Source: UMGS1519 sp050951095
GTDB lineage: Bacteria; Actinomycetota; Coriobacteriia; Coriobacteriales; Eggerthellaceae
NCBI GenBank assembly: GCA_050951095.1
Contig: JBMNIQ010000002.1
Span: 62,001-126,000 of the forward strand
Direction: 5' to 3'
Length of the DNA: 64,000 nucleotides
Position numbers and translations under genes: made by a program. Below, piece after piece: positions 51,826-60,281 of the stretch. Numbering within the stretch: position 1 is the stretch's first letter; each line of letters starts with the position of its first letter. Under the pieces are notes generated by a model, which did not search any database, had not been told where the DNA came from, and saw only the letters and a program-made list of their open reading frames with translations.

Positions 51826-52749
51826 CTACTGCCGCTCCTGCACTGCAACCGTCCCGCAGGAGTTGTCCGTCGATGTCTCGGGCGTTCCTTCAGAGACCCG
51901 GCCCGCCGCACGGATGTCGCGCACCCACTTCGGATGCTCCTCGCTTGCATGCTCGACGGACATCCAGCCCGTCGTCATAGCAATGAGATTCGGGAATGCA
52001 TGCGGCGCGAAGACGGCGAAGAACACATGGGCTATCAGGAACAGCAGCATCAAAATGGCCGCCGCATCGTGGAGGAAGAACACCACGTTCATGAAGCCCG
52101 CGGGAAGAGAAACCACATGGGCGAGTACCTTGAAGATGCCGGTGATGCCCACCAGGCCCGCAATGCCGATAGCGCCCAGATACGCCGTGCGCTCGCTGCC
52201 CAAGTACTTCTCCTCGTCAAGCGGCGGGACCTTCTTGCTGCCCAGCATGATGCGGAAATGCTTCAGCGTGTAATCCATGGAATGCTCGTCGGGCATATGC
52301 TCGCGGAAGCGCCGGGGCGCGATGATGGAATTCCCCACGTGGTAGCACGTGCCGAACAGGAAGAATAGCGCAGCCACGAAATGGACGTTCATCATCGCGT
52401 TCGTCTGCGCCGTCCCCAGCACGTTCGGAATGATCAGGCACCCCATGGAGAGGCCGGTGATCAGCAACGCGACCGTGCCGAACGCGTGCGTCCAGTGAGA
52501 CAGCATGGCGGGGCTGTCGTGCCGCAGCACCTTGTCTCCCACGATCTCGGGATCATGGCGCTTCGAGATTGCCGCCGCGCCGAACCCGGCGAATAGGGCA
52601 ACGAATATCAGCGGCCAACCCGAATTGAACAGCAGATCCGTCCCCGATGCATATGCCAACCGCCATGCGGCGATTATCGAGATGATCGCAACCACCGCAA
52701 GCGCTATCGCGACCAGCGCCCTTCGCTGCCCGATGCTCAAACGTCCCAT
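51826..52749 (-). CDS. Membrane cytochrome b subunit (FdnI/PhsC/YdhU-like)
   Basis: A 307-residue membrane protein with five or so helices. Candidate haem histidines are in MLSHWTHAFGTVALLITGLS, MMNVHFVAALFFLFGTCYHV and FFLHDAAAILMLLFLIAHVF, the pattern of diheme b-type subunits of formate dehydrogenase and thiosulfate reductase. A helix pair near residues 20-60 precedes the haem domain. It should exchange electrons between menaquinone and the ferredoxin subunit. Start at 52749 (MGRLSIGQ) follows GGAAAGGGG. First gene of the cytochrome b-ferredoxin-AOR unit. Confidence 0.88.
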   Translation of the reverse strand: MGRLSIGQRRALVAIALAVVAIISIIAAWRLAYASGTDLLFNSGWPLIFVALFAGFGAAAISKRHDPEIVGDKVLRHDSPAMLSHWTHAFGTVALLITGLSMGCLIIPNVLGTAQTNAMMNVHFVAALFFLFGTCYHVGNSIIAPRRFREHMPDEHSMDYTLKHFRIMLGSKKVPPLDEEKYLGSERTAYLGAIGIAGLVGITGIFKVLAHVVSLPAGFMNVVFFLHDAAAILMLLFLIAHVFFAVFAPHAFPNLIAMTTGWMSVEHASEEHPKWVRDIRAAGRVSEGTPETSTDNSCGTVAVQERQ

Positions 52750-52787
52750 CGCAAGCCCCTTTCCGTATTCTGCAGCGCTCTGTAACA

Positions 52788-52837
52788 GCGCCTTCGCCGG
52801 CAGGTTGCGCGATTTGCGGCCATGCCGGCGAAGGCGC
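52788..52837 (-). promoter_or_regulatory. Strong leader hairpin of the cytochrome b gene
   Basis: GCGCCTTCGCCGGCA (52788-52802) and TGCCGGCGAAGGCGC (52823-52837) are exact complements with a 20-base loop, ending 39 bases upstream of the start codon. A second small hairpin lies between it and the ribosome binding site. There is no T-run. An attenuator or a protein- or ligand-responsive leader is possible. The remaining 52838-53236 has no supportable gene. Confidence 0.5.
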
Positions 52838-53087
52838 CTGCCGCAGCTGCCCGCCAGATCCGTCACACCGGTGTTTTCTGCATCCCACCAGCGCAAACGT
52901 AGGGGGTTATGAAAGGGGTTATCAAGGGACTAATGGACAGACGGCAGGTTAAATGCAGCGCGATTTCCCCGACCTGCCGTTTTGGCGATCGACCGTTTCC
53001 CGGCAATGTAGGGTTTTCCCAACACATCTTCACTTTTGGCCGTAGACTTCAGAATTTTTATTTTCACTTGAGAATAATCGTTTCCAA

Positions 53088-53110
53088 GCGGGGTTAGCGG
53101 CTAACCCCGC
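53088..53110. repeat. 23-base perfect palindrome upstream of the cytochrome b-ferredoxin-AOR unit
   Basis: GCGGGGTTAGC (53088-53098) and GCTAACCCCGC (53100-53110) are exact complements around a single G. It lies 127 bases after the LuxR stop and about 340 bases before the cytochrome b start. It could be an operator for the adjacent LuxR regulator or a weak terminator; AT-rich sequence (53020-53085) follows on the minus strand, as expected of a promoter. Confidence 0.55.
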
Positions 53111-53236
53111 CGCATCCAGGCTCGAACGGCGAACGCGGCGAAGGCAAAGCCGCTTTGCGGGCGCAATCGGCCCCTGAGAAAAGACATGGGGAGATCGTGA
53201 GAGCGCACGGCTTTCCCGCGTGCCATGCCCTGCGCC

Positions 53237-54919
53237 CTATTCGGACTGCTGATAAGAGGAGGCATAATCCCGCAGCTCATCGCGGGAATGCACGCCCAGC
53301 TTCGCATAGACGTTGTGCGTGTGGGCCTTTACCGTGCCCTGGGCAATGCAGAGCTCGTCCGCAACCTGTCCCGAAGTCATGCCGGACAGGAGAAGCAGCA
53401 TGACCTCGGCCTCGCGCTCATGCAGGCCCCGATCCTCGGCAATCGTCTGCACCCGCTGGCGCAGCGCCTCTCTTCCGGAGGATTCGAAGAGGCCCTCCGC
53501 ATCCGCTGGAACGGCCACCTGATCGGTGACGACCCGGGCTTCCGATGCTCCTGCCGCGTCGCCGCCCGCTTCGCCGGCGCCCGCCTCGGGCGAATCCGCC
53601 GAAGCATGCGCCGCAGAATGTTCCGCCGCTTCGCGTTGAGGGGAATCCGCGTTCCCCGGCACGGCCGCAGATGCCTTGGCAGCATGGTCCGCCGCTATCT
53701 CGGCCGCCAGGCTGACATCGAACGAGAAGCGCCGGTTCCTGGACAGGCAGACCACGGTGCAAATGACAATGGCGAACAGGCAGGCGGCAAGCGCCGGCAG
53801 GCCGGTGCCCCAGGGGAACAGCGTCTTCACAAGCGCGCCCAAGCCGCAGCCGATGGCCATGGCACCGATCAGGAGCATCAGCCCCATCGCGGCAAGGCGG
53901 CTGATGCTGTACCCGTTCTGCTGCACGGCGATGATGTTGATTGCGGCCAGCAGAAGCAGCAGCAGCCCCAGCACCGCATCGGAGGCGATGATGCCGATGG
54001 TGTTGCCCGCATAGCCGAACAAAGGCTGCGCCAGCAGGGCCAGCAACGCCAATATCAGCGCCAGCTCGTACAGGGCGCTCAGAGGCAGACGGCGTCCCCA
54101 TACGATCATGACAAGCATCAGGAACGGACCGATGGCCATGCCGTACGAGACATGCGCCATGAGCGCGTCGCTTCCCAGCGTCTTCATCATCACGACGCTG
54201 ATGATGTACACCAGAAGCGCGACGAAGATGCCCAGGGGAAGCTTCGCACGTCCGCCACGGGCCGTACGACCTGCCGCGGGCGCGTGCTCGGAGGCACCAT
54301 GCGGCGCAGTCGTGCCGCGCAGGCTCTCCCACGCGCGATGCACGCCGATGCAGCTGGCAAGCGCGCATATGAGGAATGCCACATAGCCGCCGATTGCGTC
54401 CATATGGTCCAGGAACCACAACATGCCGGCGGCGAAGACCATATCGCTGCACAGGTAGAACAGCGCGCGCGACACCGTGAAGCGCGCCATGACCTCGCTC
54501 CACAGCACGAACAGCAGCGCAGCGGCGATGGCGGACAGGATAAGGCCGACGGCCAGCCAGGGCAACGCAACGGACACGCCCAGCCGATCCAACGCCGCGA
54601 TGGCCGTTCCGGAAAGCCCGCAGACAATGGATACCGTGAATGCCGCCGGCTGGTCGAACATGCCGTCCTCGTCGAAGTTCAGCGCCGCGATAATGGCCGC
54701 AACAACGGCCGCCGTAAGCGGGAATGCGAAGGAGACAGGCAAAGGGGCAACGGCCGTTGCCTTAAGCAACCCGTTGCCCCATACAATGGCGAATGAGAGG
54801 AAGAAGGCGTACCAGGGTCCGGACCAGGCAAGAATCTTCCTCCTTGTCTGGGCGCGCCGCGTGTTGCGGCCGCCTTCTTCGGACCGCAGCACATTCAGCT
54901 CGGATTCCCAGCCCGCCAT
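53237..54919 (-). CDS. Polytopic membrane LuxR-family transcriptional regulator
   Basis: A 560-residue protein. About twelve membrane segments fill residues 30-400. A Ser/Ala/Glu-rich cytoplasmic linker (about 410-480) leads to a C-terminal LuxR helix-turn-helix (LHEREAEVMLLLLSGMTSGQ, VADELCIAQGTVKAHTHNVY). This architecture is characteristic of Eggerthellaceae, where such regulators often sit beside the respiratory or catabolic genes they control. It follows the FNT channel gene by seven bases and precedes the cytochrome b-ferredoxin-AOR unit, so it probably senses a compound at the membrane and controls one or both. The start is not supported by a clear ribosome binding site; coupling to the FNT gene is likely. 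Confidence 0.9.
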   Translation of the reverse strand: MAGWESELNVLRSEEGGRNTRRAQTRRKILAWSGPWYAFFLSFAIVWGNGLLKATAVAPLPVSFAFPLTAAVVAAIIAALNFDEDGMFDQPAAFTVSIVCGLSGTAIAALDRLGVSVALPWLAVGLILSAIAAALLFVLWSEVMARFTVSRALFYLCSDMVFAAGMLWFLDHMDAIGGYVAFLICALASCIGVHRAWESLRGTTAPHGASEHAPAAGRTARGGRAKLPLGIFVALLVYIISVVMMKTLGSDALMAHVSYGMAIGPFLMLVMIVWGRRLPLSALYELALILALLALLAQPLFGYAGNTIGIIASDAVLGLLLLLLAAINIIAVQQNGYSISRLAAMGLMLLIGAMAIGCGLGALVKTLFPWGTGLPALAACLFAIVICTVVCLSRNRRFSFDVSLAAEIAADHAAKASAAVPGNADSPQREAAEHSAAHASADSPEAGAGEAGGDAAGASEARVVTDQVAVPADAEGLFESSGREALRQRVQTIAEDRGLHEREAEVMLLLLSGMTSGQVADELCIAQGTVKAHTHNVYAKLGVHSRDELRDYASSYQQSE

Positions 54920-54926
54920 GTCGCGC

Positions 54927-55754
54927 TTACTGGTTCTTCTTCTTGCGATCCGCGTGCGCGAAGTACATCATCAGGCCCACCAGGGCGCCGCCGACGATAT
55001 TGCCCAGCGTCACCGGAATCAGGTTCGCCGTGAAGAACGTACCGAAGTTCAGCACCGCCGTGTTGATGCCCGCCTGCGCGATGAGCCCGCTGTACGCCGC
55101 GTTCATGTTCGCGAAGATGCCGGCCGGAATGTAGTACATGTTCGCCACGCAGTGCTCGAAGCCGCAGCAGACGAATGTCATGATGGGAACGAAGATGCCC
55201 ATGATCTTGCCGCTGGTCTCCTGCGACGTGTTGCCCATATAGACGGCAACGCACACGAGCGCATTACAGAAGATGCCCAGCACGAACGCATTCTGCCACG
55301 GCAGGCTGCACTTGCTTGCCGCAACGGATGCGGAATAGACCGCCAGATGACCGGCGCCGATATTCATCTGCCCGAAGAAGGCCATCAACGCGGCAAGCGC
55401 CACGGCGCCGACGAAGTTGCCCACATAGACGATGACCCAGTTGCGGAGCAGCTGGCCCCACGTGATGTCGCCATGGATTGCCGCCGTGACCATCAGGGCG
55501 TTGCCGGTGAACAGCTCCGTGCCCAGCATGATGACCATGATCAGGCCCACGGGGAACAGCAGGCCGGAAACCAGGCGGACCATTGCGGCGTTGTCCAGGC
55601 CGCTTGCCGCGGTCGAGCTGACGACCGCGCCCAGTCCGATGAGCATGCCGGCGCCAATGCCCAATACGAACAACTTGCCTGCCGGGGCCGTGGCCTTCCC
55701 TATGGAAGCCTGCATATACCCCTCGGTGATGGCTTTTGGTGAATTGATGGCCAT
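54927..55754 (-). CDS. Formate/nitrite transporter (FNT) family channel
   Basis: A 275-residue FNT-family membrane protein with six helices. It has the LVSGLLFPVGLIMVIMLGTE, LFTGNALMVTA, NWVIVYVGNFVGA and CCGFEHCVANMYYIPAGIFA family motifs, the last carrying the central histidine. Family members pass formate, nitrite or hydrosulfide. Formate would fit the nearby fhs-fchA-folD genes and the AOR unit, but the substrate cannot be read from sequence by eye. Start at 55754 follows AAGGAG. Probable operon with the LuxR gene. Confidence 0.92.
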   Translation of the reverse strand: MAINSPKAITEGYMQASIGKATAPAGKLFVLGIGAGMLIGLGAVVSSTAASGLDNAAMVRLVSGLLFPVGLIMVIMLGTELFTGNALMVTAAIHGDITWGQLLRNWVIVYVGNFVGAVALAALMAFFGQMNIGAGHLAVYSASVAASKCSLPWQNAFVLGIFCNALVCVAVYMGNTSQETSGKIMGIFVPIMTFVCCGFEHCVANMYYIPAGIFANMNAAYSGLIAQAGINTAVLNFGTFFTANLIPVTLGNIVGGALVGLMMYFAHADRKKKNQ

Positions 55755-55886
55755 GCCTGTCTGCACTCCTTGAATCTTCGTATGTCTCCGTCACCGCGCC
55801 GTTCGCGGACGGATTGCCGGGAATGCTATCCGTCCGCTCTCATTGCGATGCCGTCCACCATACGCCTAATGCAAACAAATAGCCGC

Positions 55887-56744
55887 TTACTGTCGGGCAA
55901 TGGTATGTTCCGCGGCTTGAATTGTATGGTCGAACACGAGGCGGGTGGTAAAGGAGCCGATGCCGCCCGGCACCGGGGTGATGGCATCCACAATCTGGGC
56001 AACGGGCTCCGTGTCCACGTCGCCGCATATCTTGCCGTCCTCGAAGTTGATGCCCACGTCCAGCACCGTCTGGCCGGGAGCGAAGCACTCCGGGCCATAT
56101 GCGCGCGGACGACCCGTGGCGCAGATCACGATGTCGGCAGACCGCATGACAGACGGAAGGTCCTCCGTCTTCGAATGGCAGATGGTCACGGTGGCGTTGC
56201 GCTTCAGCAGCATCATGGCCACGGGCTTGCCGATAACCAGGCTGCGGCCCACCACCACAACGCGCTTGCCGCGCACGTCGATGCCGTACGCATCCAGCAT
56301 GCGCAGGCAGGCATCCGCCGTGCAGGGCGGGTACCCGTCAGCACCGTCCATGAACACGGATGCCAGCGACGCCTTCGTCATGCCGTCCACGTCCTTCGCC
56401 GGCAGCAGGCGATCGCATGCCTCCTGCTCATCCAGCGAACGCGGCAGCGGCCGGAACATCAGGCAGCCGTGCTCCGCATCGTTCGCATTGATGGCATCGA
56501 TCTCGCGCAGCAGGTCCTGCTGCGACACATCGGCGTCCAGCTCGTGCACGCTCACGGCAACGCCGATGCTCTCCGCGCGCTTCTTCGCCGAGCGCTCGTA
56601 GCTCAGGTCGGGCGCCTGATTGCCCACGCGGAGCAGCGCCAGCATGGGCGTCACGCCCTTCTTCTTGCACGCCTCCGTGCGCTCCCGCAGCTCCTGCTCG
56701 TACCGCTCCAGCGGCTCCTTGGCCGTCAACATCTTTGCGCTCAT
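55887..56744 (-). CDS. folD: Methylenetetrahydrofolate dehydrogenase/cyclohydrolase FolD
   Basis: A 285-residue FolD. The catalytic region YERSAKKRAESIGV includes the conserved Tyr and Lys, and the NADP motif is VVVGRSLVIGKPVAMMLLKR. PVPGGIGSFTTRLVFDHTIQ is the C-terminal signature. It interconverts methylene- and methenyl-THF and formyl-THF. The start at 56744 overlaps the fchA stop by four bases (ATGA) and follows AAGGAGGT. Having both FolD and FchA side by side makes cyclohydrolase activity redundant on paper. Confidence 0.95.
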   Translation of the reverse strand: MSAKMLTAKEPLERYEQELRERTEACKKKGVTPMLALLRVGNQAPDLSYERSAKKRAESIGVAVSVHELDADVSQQDLLREIDAINANDAEHGCLMFRPLPRSLDEQEACDRLLPAKDVDGMTKASLASVFMDGADGYPPCTADACLRMLDAYGIDVRGKRVVVVGRSLVIGKPVAMMLLKRNATVTICHSKTEDLPSVMRSADIVICATGRPRAYGPECFAPGQTVLDVGINFEDGKICGDVDTEPVAQIVDAITPVPGGIGSFTTRLVFDHTIQAAEHTIARQ

Positions 56745-57358
56745 GCGCCGACCTCCTTGCTCACGTATGCGTAGATCTCGTCCGCCTTCGCGCCGTATTC
56801 CCTGATCAGCGAATTGGCCTCGTTGCGGAATTCGCCTGCCGCACCGGCATCCTCCATGGATCCGGCGTTCACGAAGATGTTCAGCGACGCCGCCTGCAGC
56901 GCCGCTTTCGCCATGATCGCAGACGCGCCGGCATCGCTTACCGCCATGCGGCTGCCCTTCTGCGCCATGAACGCACAGTCGTCGATGACCGCCGCGCACT
57001 GCTCCATGATCTCCAGCGGCACGGAGCAGGCGCCTGCCAGCGCCGCCTGCTGCACGGCCTTCTTCGCTTCCCGCTCTTCGGGCGTGCCATGCGGCATGCG
57101 ATAGCTTGCCGCCAACGGGGCGAACGCCTCCGCATCCTCGGCGATCAGCTGCTCCAGCCGCACGCGGCGCGCCGCCAGGTCCTCCAGGCAACGCATGCAG
57201 TCGTCCTGCACATCGGCATACCGCGGCTTCCCCACGGTCAGCTCGCCCACCATGGACGAAAGCGCCGCGGCCAGCATGCCGCAATAGGCACTGGCCCCTC
57301 CGCCGCCCGGCGTGGGAGATGCGCTTGCCAGTTCGTTCACAAACGAGTTGTCGACCAT
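56741..57358 (-). CDS. fchA: Methenyltetrahydrofolate cyclohydrolase/formimino-THF cyclodeaminase (FchA family)
   Basis: A 205-residue FTCD-C-type protein (SPTPGGGGASAYCGMLAAAL near residue 14, then KPRYADVQDDCMRCLEDLAA). Family members hydrolyse methenyl-THF or deaminate formimino-THF. The position between fhs and folD supports the cyclohydrolase role seen in acetogens and purine fermenters. It overlaps folD by four bases. Confidence 0.9.
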   Translation of the reverse strand: MVDNSFVNELASASPTPGGGGASAYCGMLAAALSSMVGELTVGKPRYADVQDDCMRCLEDLAARRVRLEQLIAEDAEAFAPLAASYRMPHGTPEEREAKKAVQQAALAGACSVPLEIMEQCAAVIDDCAFMAQKGSRMAVSDAGASAIMAKAALQAASLNIFVNAGSMEDAGAAGEFRNEANSLIREYGAKADEIYAYVSKEVGA

Positions 57359-57374
57359 CGTTCCCTTCCTGAAA

Positions 57375-57441
57375 ATGGAAACGGCCCGCCGTTGCAGCGA
57401 GCCGTTCGTATTGATACCGAATTTCGCTTAACGCGAAATTT
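57375..57441 (-). promoter_or_regulatory. Two intercistronic hairpins between fhs and fchA
   Basis: On the minus strand GAAATTTCGC/GCGAAATTC (57417-57441) and then AACGGCTCGC/GCGGGCCGTT (about 57378-57406) form two stems in the 87-base gap. The second is followed by TCCATTTTC, a weak T-tract. Partial termination or mRNA processing is possible. Confidence 0.4.
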
Positions 57442-57445
57442 CATT

Positions 57446-59113
57446 CTAGAACAAGCCGGAGATTTTTCCCGTCTCATCCACGTCGATGCGGAAAGCGGCA
57501 GGATTCTTCCCCAACCCGGGCATGGTCATGATGCTGCCCGTCAGCGCCACGATGAAGCCCGCGCCTGCGGAGACCTTCACCTGGCGGATGGTGATGCGGA
57601 AATTGCGCGGGGCGCCGATGAGCGAGGCGTCGTCGGAGAAGCTGTACTGCGTCTTCGCCACGCACACGGGCATGCCGCCGAAGCCGTTGGCCTCCAGCAG
57701 CTTGATGTCCTTCTCGGCGTCGGGCGTGTAATCCACGCCGTCAGCATGGTAGATCTTCGTCGCAATGGCGTTCAGCGCATCCTTGATGCTGGCACCGGTC
57801 TCATACGAGTAGTCGAAGTCGTTCGGCTCCTCGCACAGGCGCACGACCTCGTTCGCCAGATCCAGGCCGCCTTCGCCGCCCTTCGCCCATACCTGGGACA
57901 GGCAGACGTTCACGCCCAGCTCGTTGCACTTGCGCTCGATGAGGTCCAGTTCGGCCTGCGTGTCCGTGGGGAACTGGTTGATGGCCACCACCGCGGGCAG
58001 CTTGTAGACCTTCGTGATGTTCTCCACATGCTGCAGCAGGTTCGGCAGGCCCGCTTCCAACGCCTCGAGGTTCTCCTCGTTCAGCTGGTCCGTGGGCACG
58101 CCGCCGTGCTTCTTCAGCGCACGCGCCGTTGCCACGATGACTACCGCGTCCGGTTTCAGTCCGGTCAGGCGGCACTTGATGTCCAGGAACTTCTCCGCGC
58201 CCAGGTCTGCGCCGAAGCCGGCCTCCGTGACCGCGTAATCGCCCAGCGCCAACGCCATGCGCGTGGCCATGACGGAATTGCAGCCGTGCGCGATATTCGC
58301 GAACGGGCCGCCGTGCACGAATGCCGGCGTGCCTTCCAGCGTTTGCACCAGGTTCGGCTTCAACGCGTCCTTCAGCAGCGCCGCCATGGCGCCCTCGGCC
58401 TTCAGGTCATGCGCCGTGACGGGCTCGTCGTCGTACGTGTAGCCCACCACGATCTTGCCCAGGCGCTCCTTCAGGTCCGTGATGCTGGTTGCCAGGCAGA
58501 AGATGGCCATGACCTCGCTGGCCACCGTGATGTCGAAGCCGTCCTCGCGCGGCACGCCGTTCGTCTTGCCGCCCAGGCCGTCCACAATGTAGCGCAGCTG
58601 GCGGTCGTTCATATCCACGACGCGCTTCCACGTGATGCGGCGCGGGTCGATGTTCAGCTGATTGCCGTGATGGATATGCGCGTCCAGCATGGCCGCCAGC
58701 AGGTTGTTCGCTGCGCCGATGGCATGGAAGTCGCCCGTGAAGTGCAGGTTGATGTCCTCCATGGGAATGACCTGCGCATACCCGCCGCCGGCGGCACCGC
58801 CCTTGATGCCGAACACGGGGCCCAGGCTGGGCTCGCGCAGCGCTACAACGGTCTTCTTGCCCAGACGGCTCAGGGCATCGGACAGGCCGACGGTGGTCGT
58901 GGTCTTGCCCTCGCCCGCGGGAGTGGGGTTGATGGCGGTGACCAGGATCAGCTTGCCGTTCTGATGCTGCTGGTCGCGCAGCAGGTTGTAGTCGACCTTC
59001 GCCTTGTAGTTGCCGTACAGCTCCAGGTATTCGGCCGGGACGCCCGCCTTCTCGGCGATCTCGGCGATCGGCTTCGCCTTCGTTGCCTGCGCAATCTCGA
59101 TATCGGATTTCAC
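57446..59113 (-). CDS. fhs: Formate-tetrahydrofolate ligase
   Basis: A 555-residue formyl-THF synthetase. The P-loop-like ATP motif is INPTPAGEGKTTTTVGLSDA (near residues 63-82), with LREPSLGPVFGIKGGAAGGG and the FVHGGPFANIAHGCNSV signature. It activates formate with ATP onto THF. A GTG start at 59113 is proposed: AAGGGGA lies five bases upstream and the protein then begins KSDIEIAQATKAKPI; the frame to 59161 adds a non-homologous stretch. It heads the fhs-fchA-folD set, the methyl branch without the Wood-Ljungdahl carbonyl branch in this window. Confidence 0.96.
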   Translation of the reverse strand: MKSDIEIAQATKAKPIAEIAEKAGVPAEYLELYGNYKAKVDYNLLRDQQHQNGKLILVTAINPTPAGEGKTTTTVGLSDALSRLGKKTVVALREPSLGPVFGIKGGAAGGGYAQVIPMEDINLHFTGDFHAIGAANNLLAAMLDAHIHHGNQLNIDPRRITWKRVVDMNDRQLRYIVDGLGGKTNGVPREDGFDITVASEVMAIFCLATSITDLKERLGKIVVGYTYDDEPVTAHDLKAEGAMAALLKDALKPNLVQTLEGTPAFVHGGPFANIAHGCNSVMATRMALALGDYAVTEAGFGADLGAEKFLDIKCRLTGLKPDAVVIVATARALKKHGGVPTDQLNEENLEALEAGLPNLLQHVENITKVYKLPAVVAINQFPTDTQAELDLIERKCNELGVNVCLSQVWAKGGEGGLDLANEVVRLCEEPNDFDYSYETGASIKDALNAIATKIYHADGVDYTPDAEKDIKLLEANGFGGMPVCVAKTQYSFSDDASLIGAPRNFRITIRQVKVSAGAGFIVALTGSIMTMPGLGKNPAAFRIDVDETGKISGLF

Positions 59114-59346
59114 GCCGCTCCCCTTTTCTCTTCGGCAGCGCGCGGATCGAACGCGCTGCAATGCCTCCGAACGGGCCGAGCAGCCCGCCGCTATGCGACG
59201 TTATTTTACTCTGGCACCGAGCATTGGGAAGGTGCGCTTCTGCAAACGCGGGGCCCTGAACCGCCATCGGCGGGGCAGGCCGGCGCTCTATGAAGGGAAT
59301 GTGCAGCCGGACTTTCCGCCGGCCGCTTGCAGTTCCCGAAATTCGC

Positions 59347-60156
59347 CTACTTGCCCTTCGCGTGCGCTGCCTTCTTGAGCGCGTCCTGATGCTCGTAGAT
59401 CATGCGGATGCCCTGCAGCGTCAAATCGGGGTTCACTTCGCTGATGGTCTTCGACAGCGGCGCCATGGTGCTGGACAGCCCGCCCGTGGCGACAACCGTG
59501 GTCTTGTAGCCCAGCTGGTCGAACACGCGGTTCACCAGGCCGTCCACGCGGTCGATCTCGCCGTAGACAATGCCCACCTGCATGGCCTTCGTGGTGTTGC
59601 GGCCGATGGCGTTGCGCGGATCGACGAGCTCGACCTGCGGCAGCAGTGCCGCATGCGAGAACAGGGCATTCATGGACGATTCCACGCCCGGCGCGATGAT
59701 GCCGCCGGCAAAGCAGCCGTCCTTATCGATGACCTCGATGTTCGTGGCCGTGCCGAAATCCACCACGATGCACGGCGACCCATAGAAGCTGCGCGCGGCA
59801 ACGGCATCCGCCACGCGGTCCGCACCCAGGTCGGAACGCCGGTAATTCGTGACGTCGATCAGCTCGCCGGCGGTCTTCACGTTCACCATCAGCAGATTCA
59901 TGCCGAACATGGACCGGCACACTTTCTTCCACATGTGCGTCGCCGACGGCACGACCGTTGCCAGCGCCACGCCTTCCACCGTTTCGTGGGGCACGCCGCC
60001 CATGTCGAACAAGCCGCGGAGCAGCACGTGCAGTTCGTCAGTGGATCGGGTGGAATAGGACGAGATGCGCCACATGTGTTCCAGCTTGTCCCCTTCGAAG
60101 AGGCCGAGCGTGGTTTGCGTGTTTCCTACATCGATGGCTATCAGCACAGCGCCCAT
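59347..60156 (-). CDS. coaX: Type III pantothenate kinase
   Basis: A 269-residue CoaX. The N-terminal ATP-binding motif is LIAIDVGNTQTTLGLFEGDK, followed by SDLGADRVADAVAARSFYG and the CIVVDFGTATNIEVID catalytic-Asp segment. It commits pantothenate to CoA synthesis. Divergent from the two-component system; no other coa gene is adjacent. Confidence 0.95.
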   Translation of the reverse strand: MGAVLIAIDVGNTQTTLGLFEGDKLEHMWRISSYSTRSTDELHVLLRGLFDMGGVPHETVEGVALATVVPSATHMWKKVCRSMFGMNLLMVNVKTAGELIDVTNYRRSDLGADRVADAVAARSFYGSPCIVVDFGTATNIEVIDKDGCFAGGIIAPGVESSMNALFSHAALLPQVELVDPRNAIGRNTTKAMQVGIVYGEIDRVDGLVNRVFDQLGYKTTVVATGGLSSTMAPLSKTISEVNPDLTLQGIRMIYEHQDALKKAAHAKGK

Positions 60157-60170
60157 CTCCCTGTTTGCAT

Positions 60171-60198
60171 TTTCGAATTTTCGTCATGCTATCATAAT
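60171..60198 (+). promoter_or_regulatory. Possible promoter of the two-component operon
   Basis: TTTCGA (60171-60176) and CATAAT (60193-60198) are 16 bases apart, 84 bases before the response-regulator start, in the AT-rich divergent gap. Moderate match only. Confidence 0.35.
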
Positions 60199-60281
60199 CC
60201 GTAGACATTTTACTCGCAGGGAACTGGCCGGATATGCGCCTTCCCCTGCGCGGACGCACAGTGCGGAGGGAGACGAACCGC

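Noticed and set aside
53101..53307. A 68-codon minus-strand frame between LuxR and cytochrome b genes
   Set aside because: It overlaps the LuxR 3' end, ends inside the palindrome, has no ribosome binding site and no recognisable sequence.
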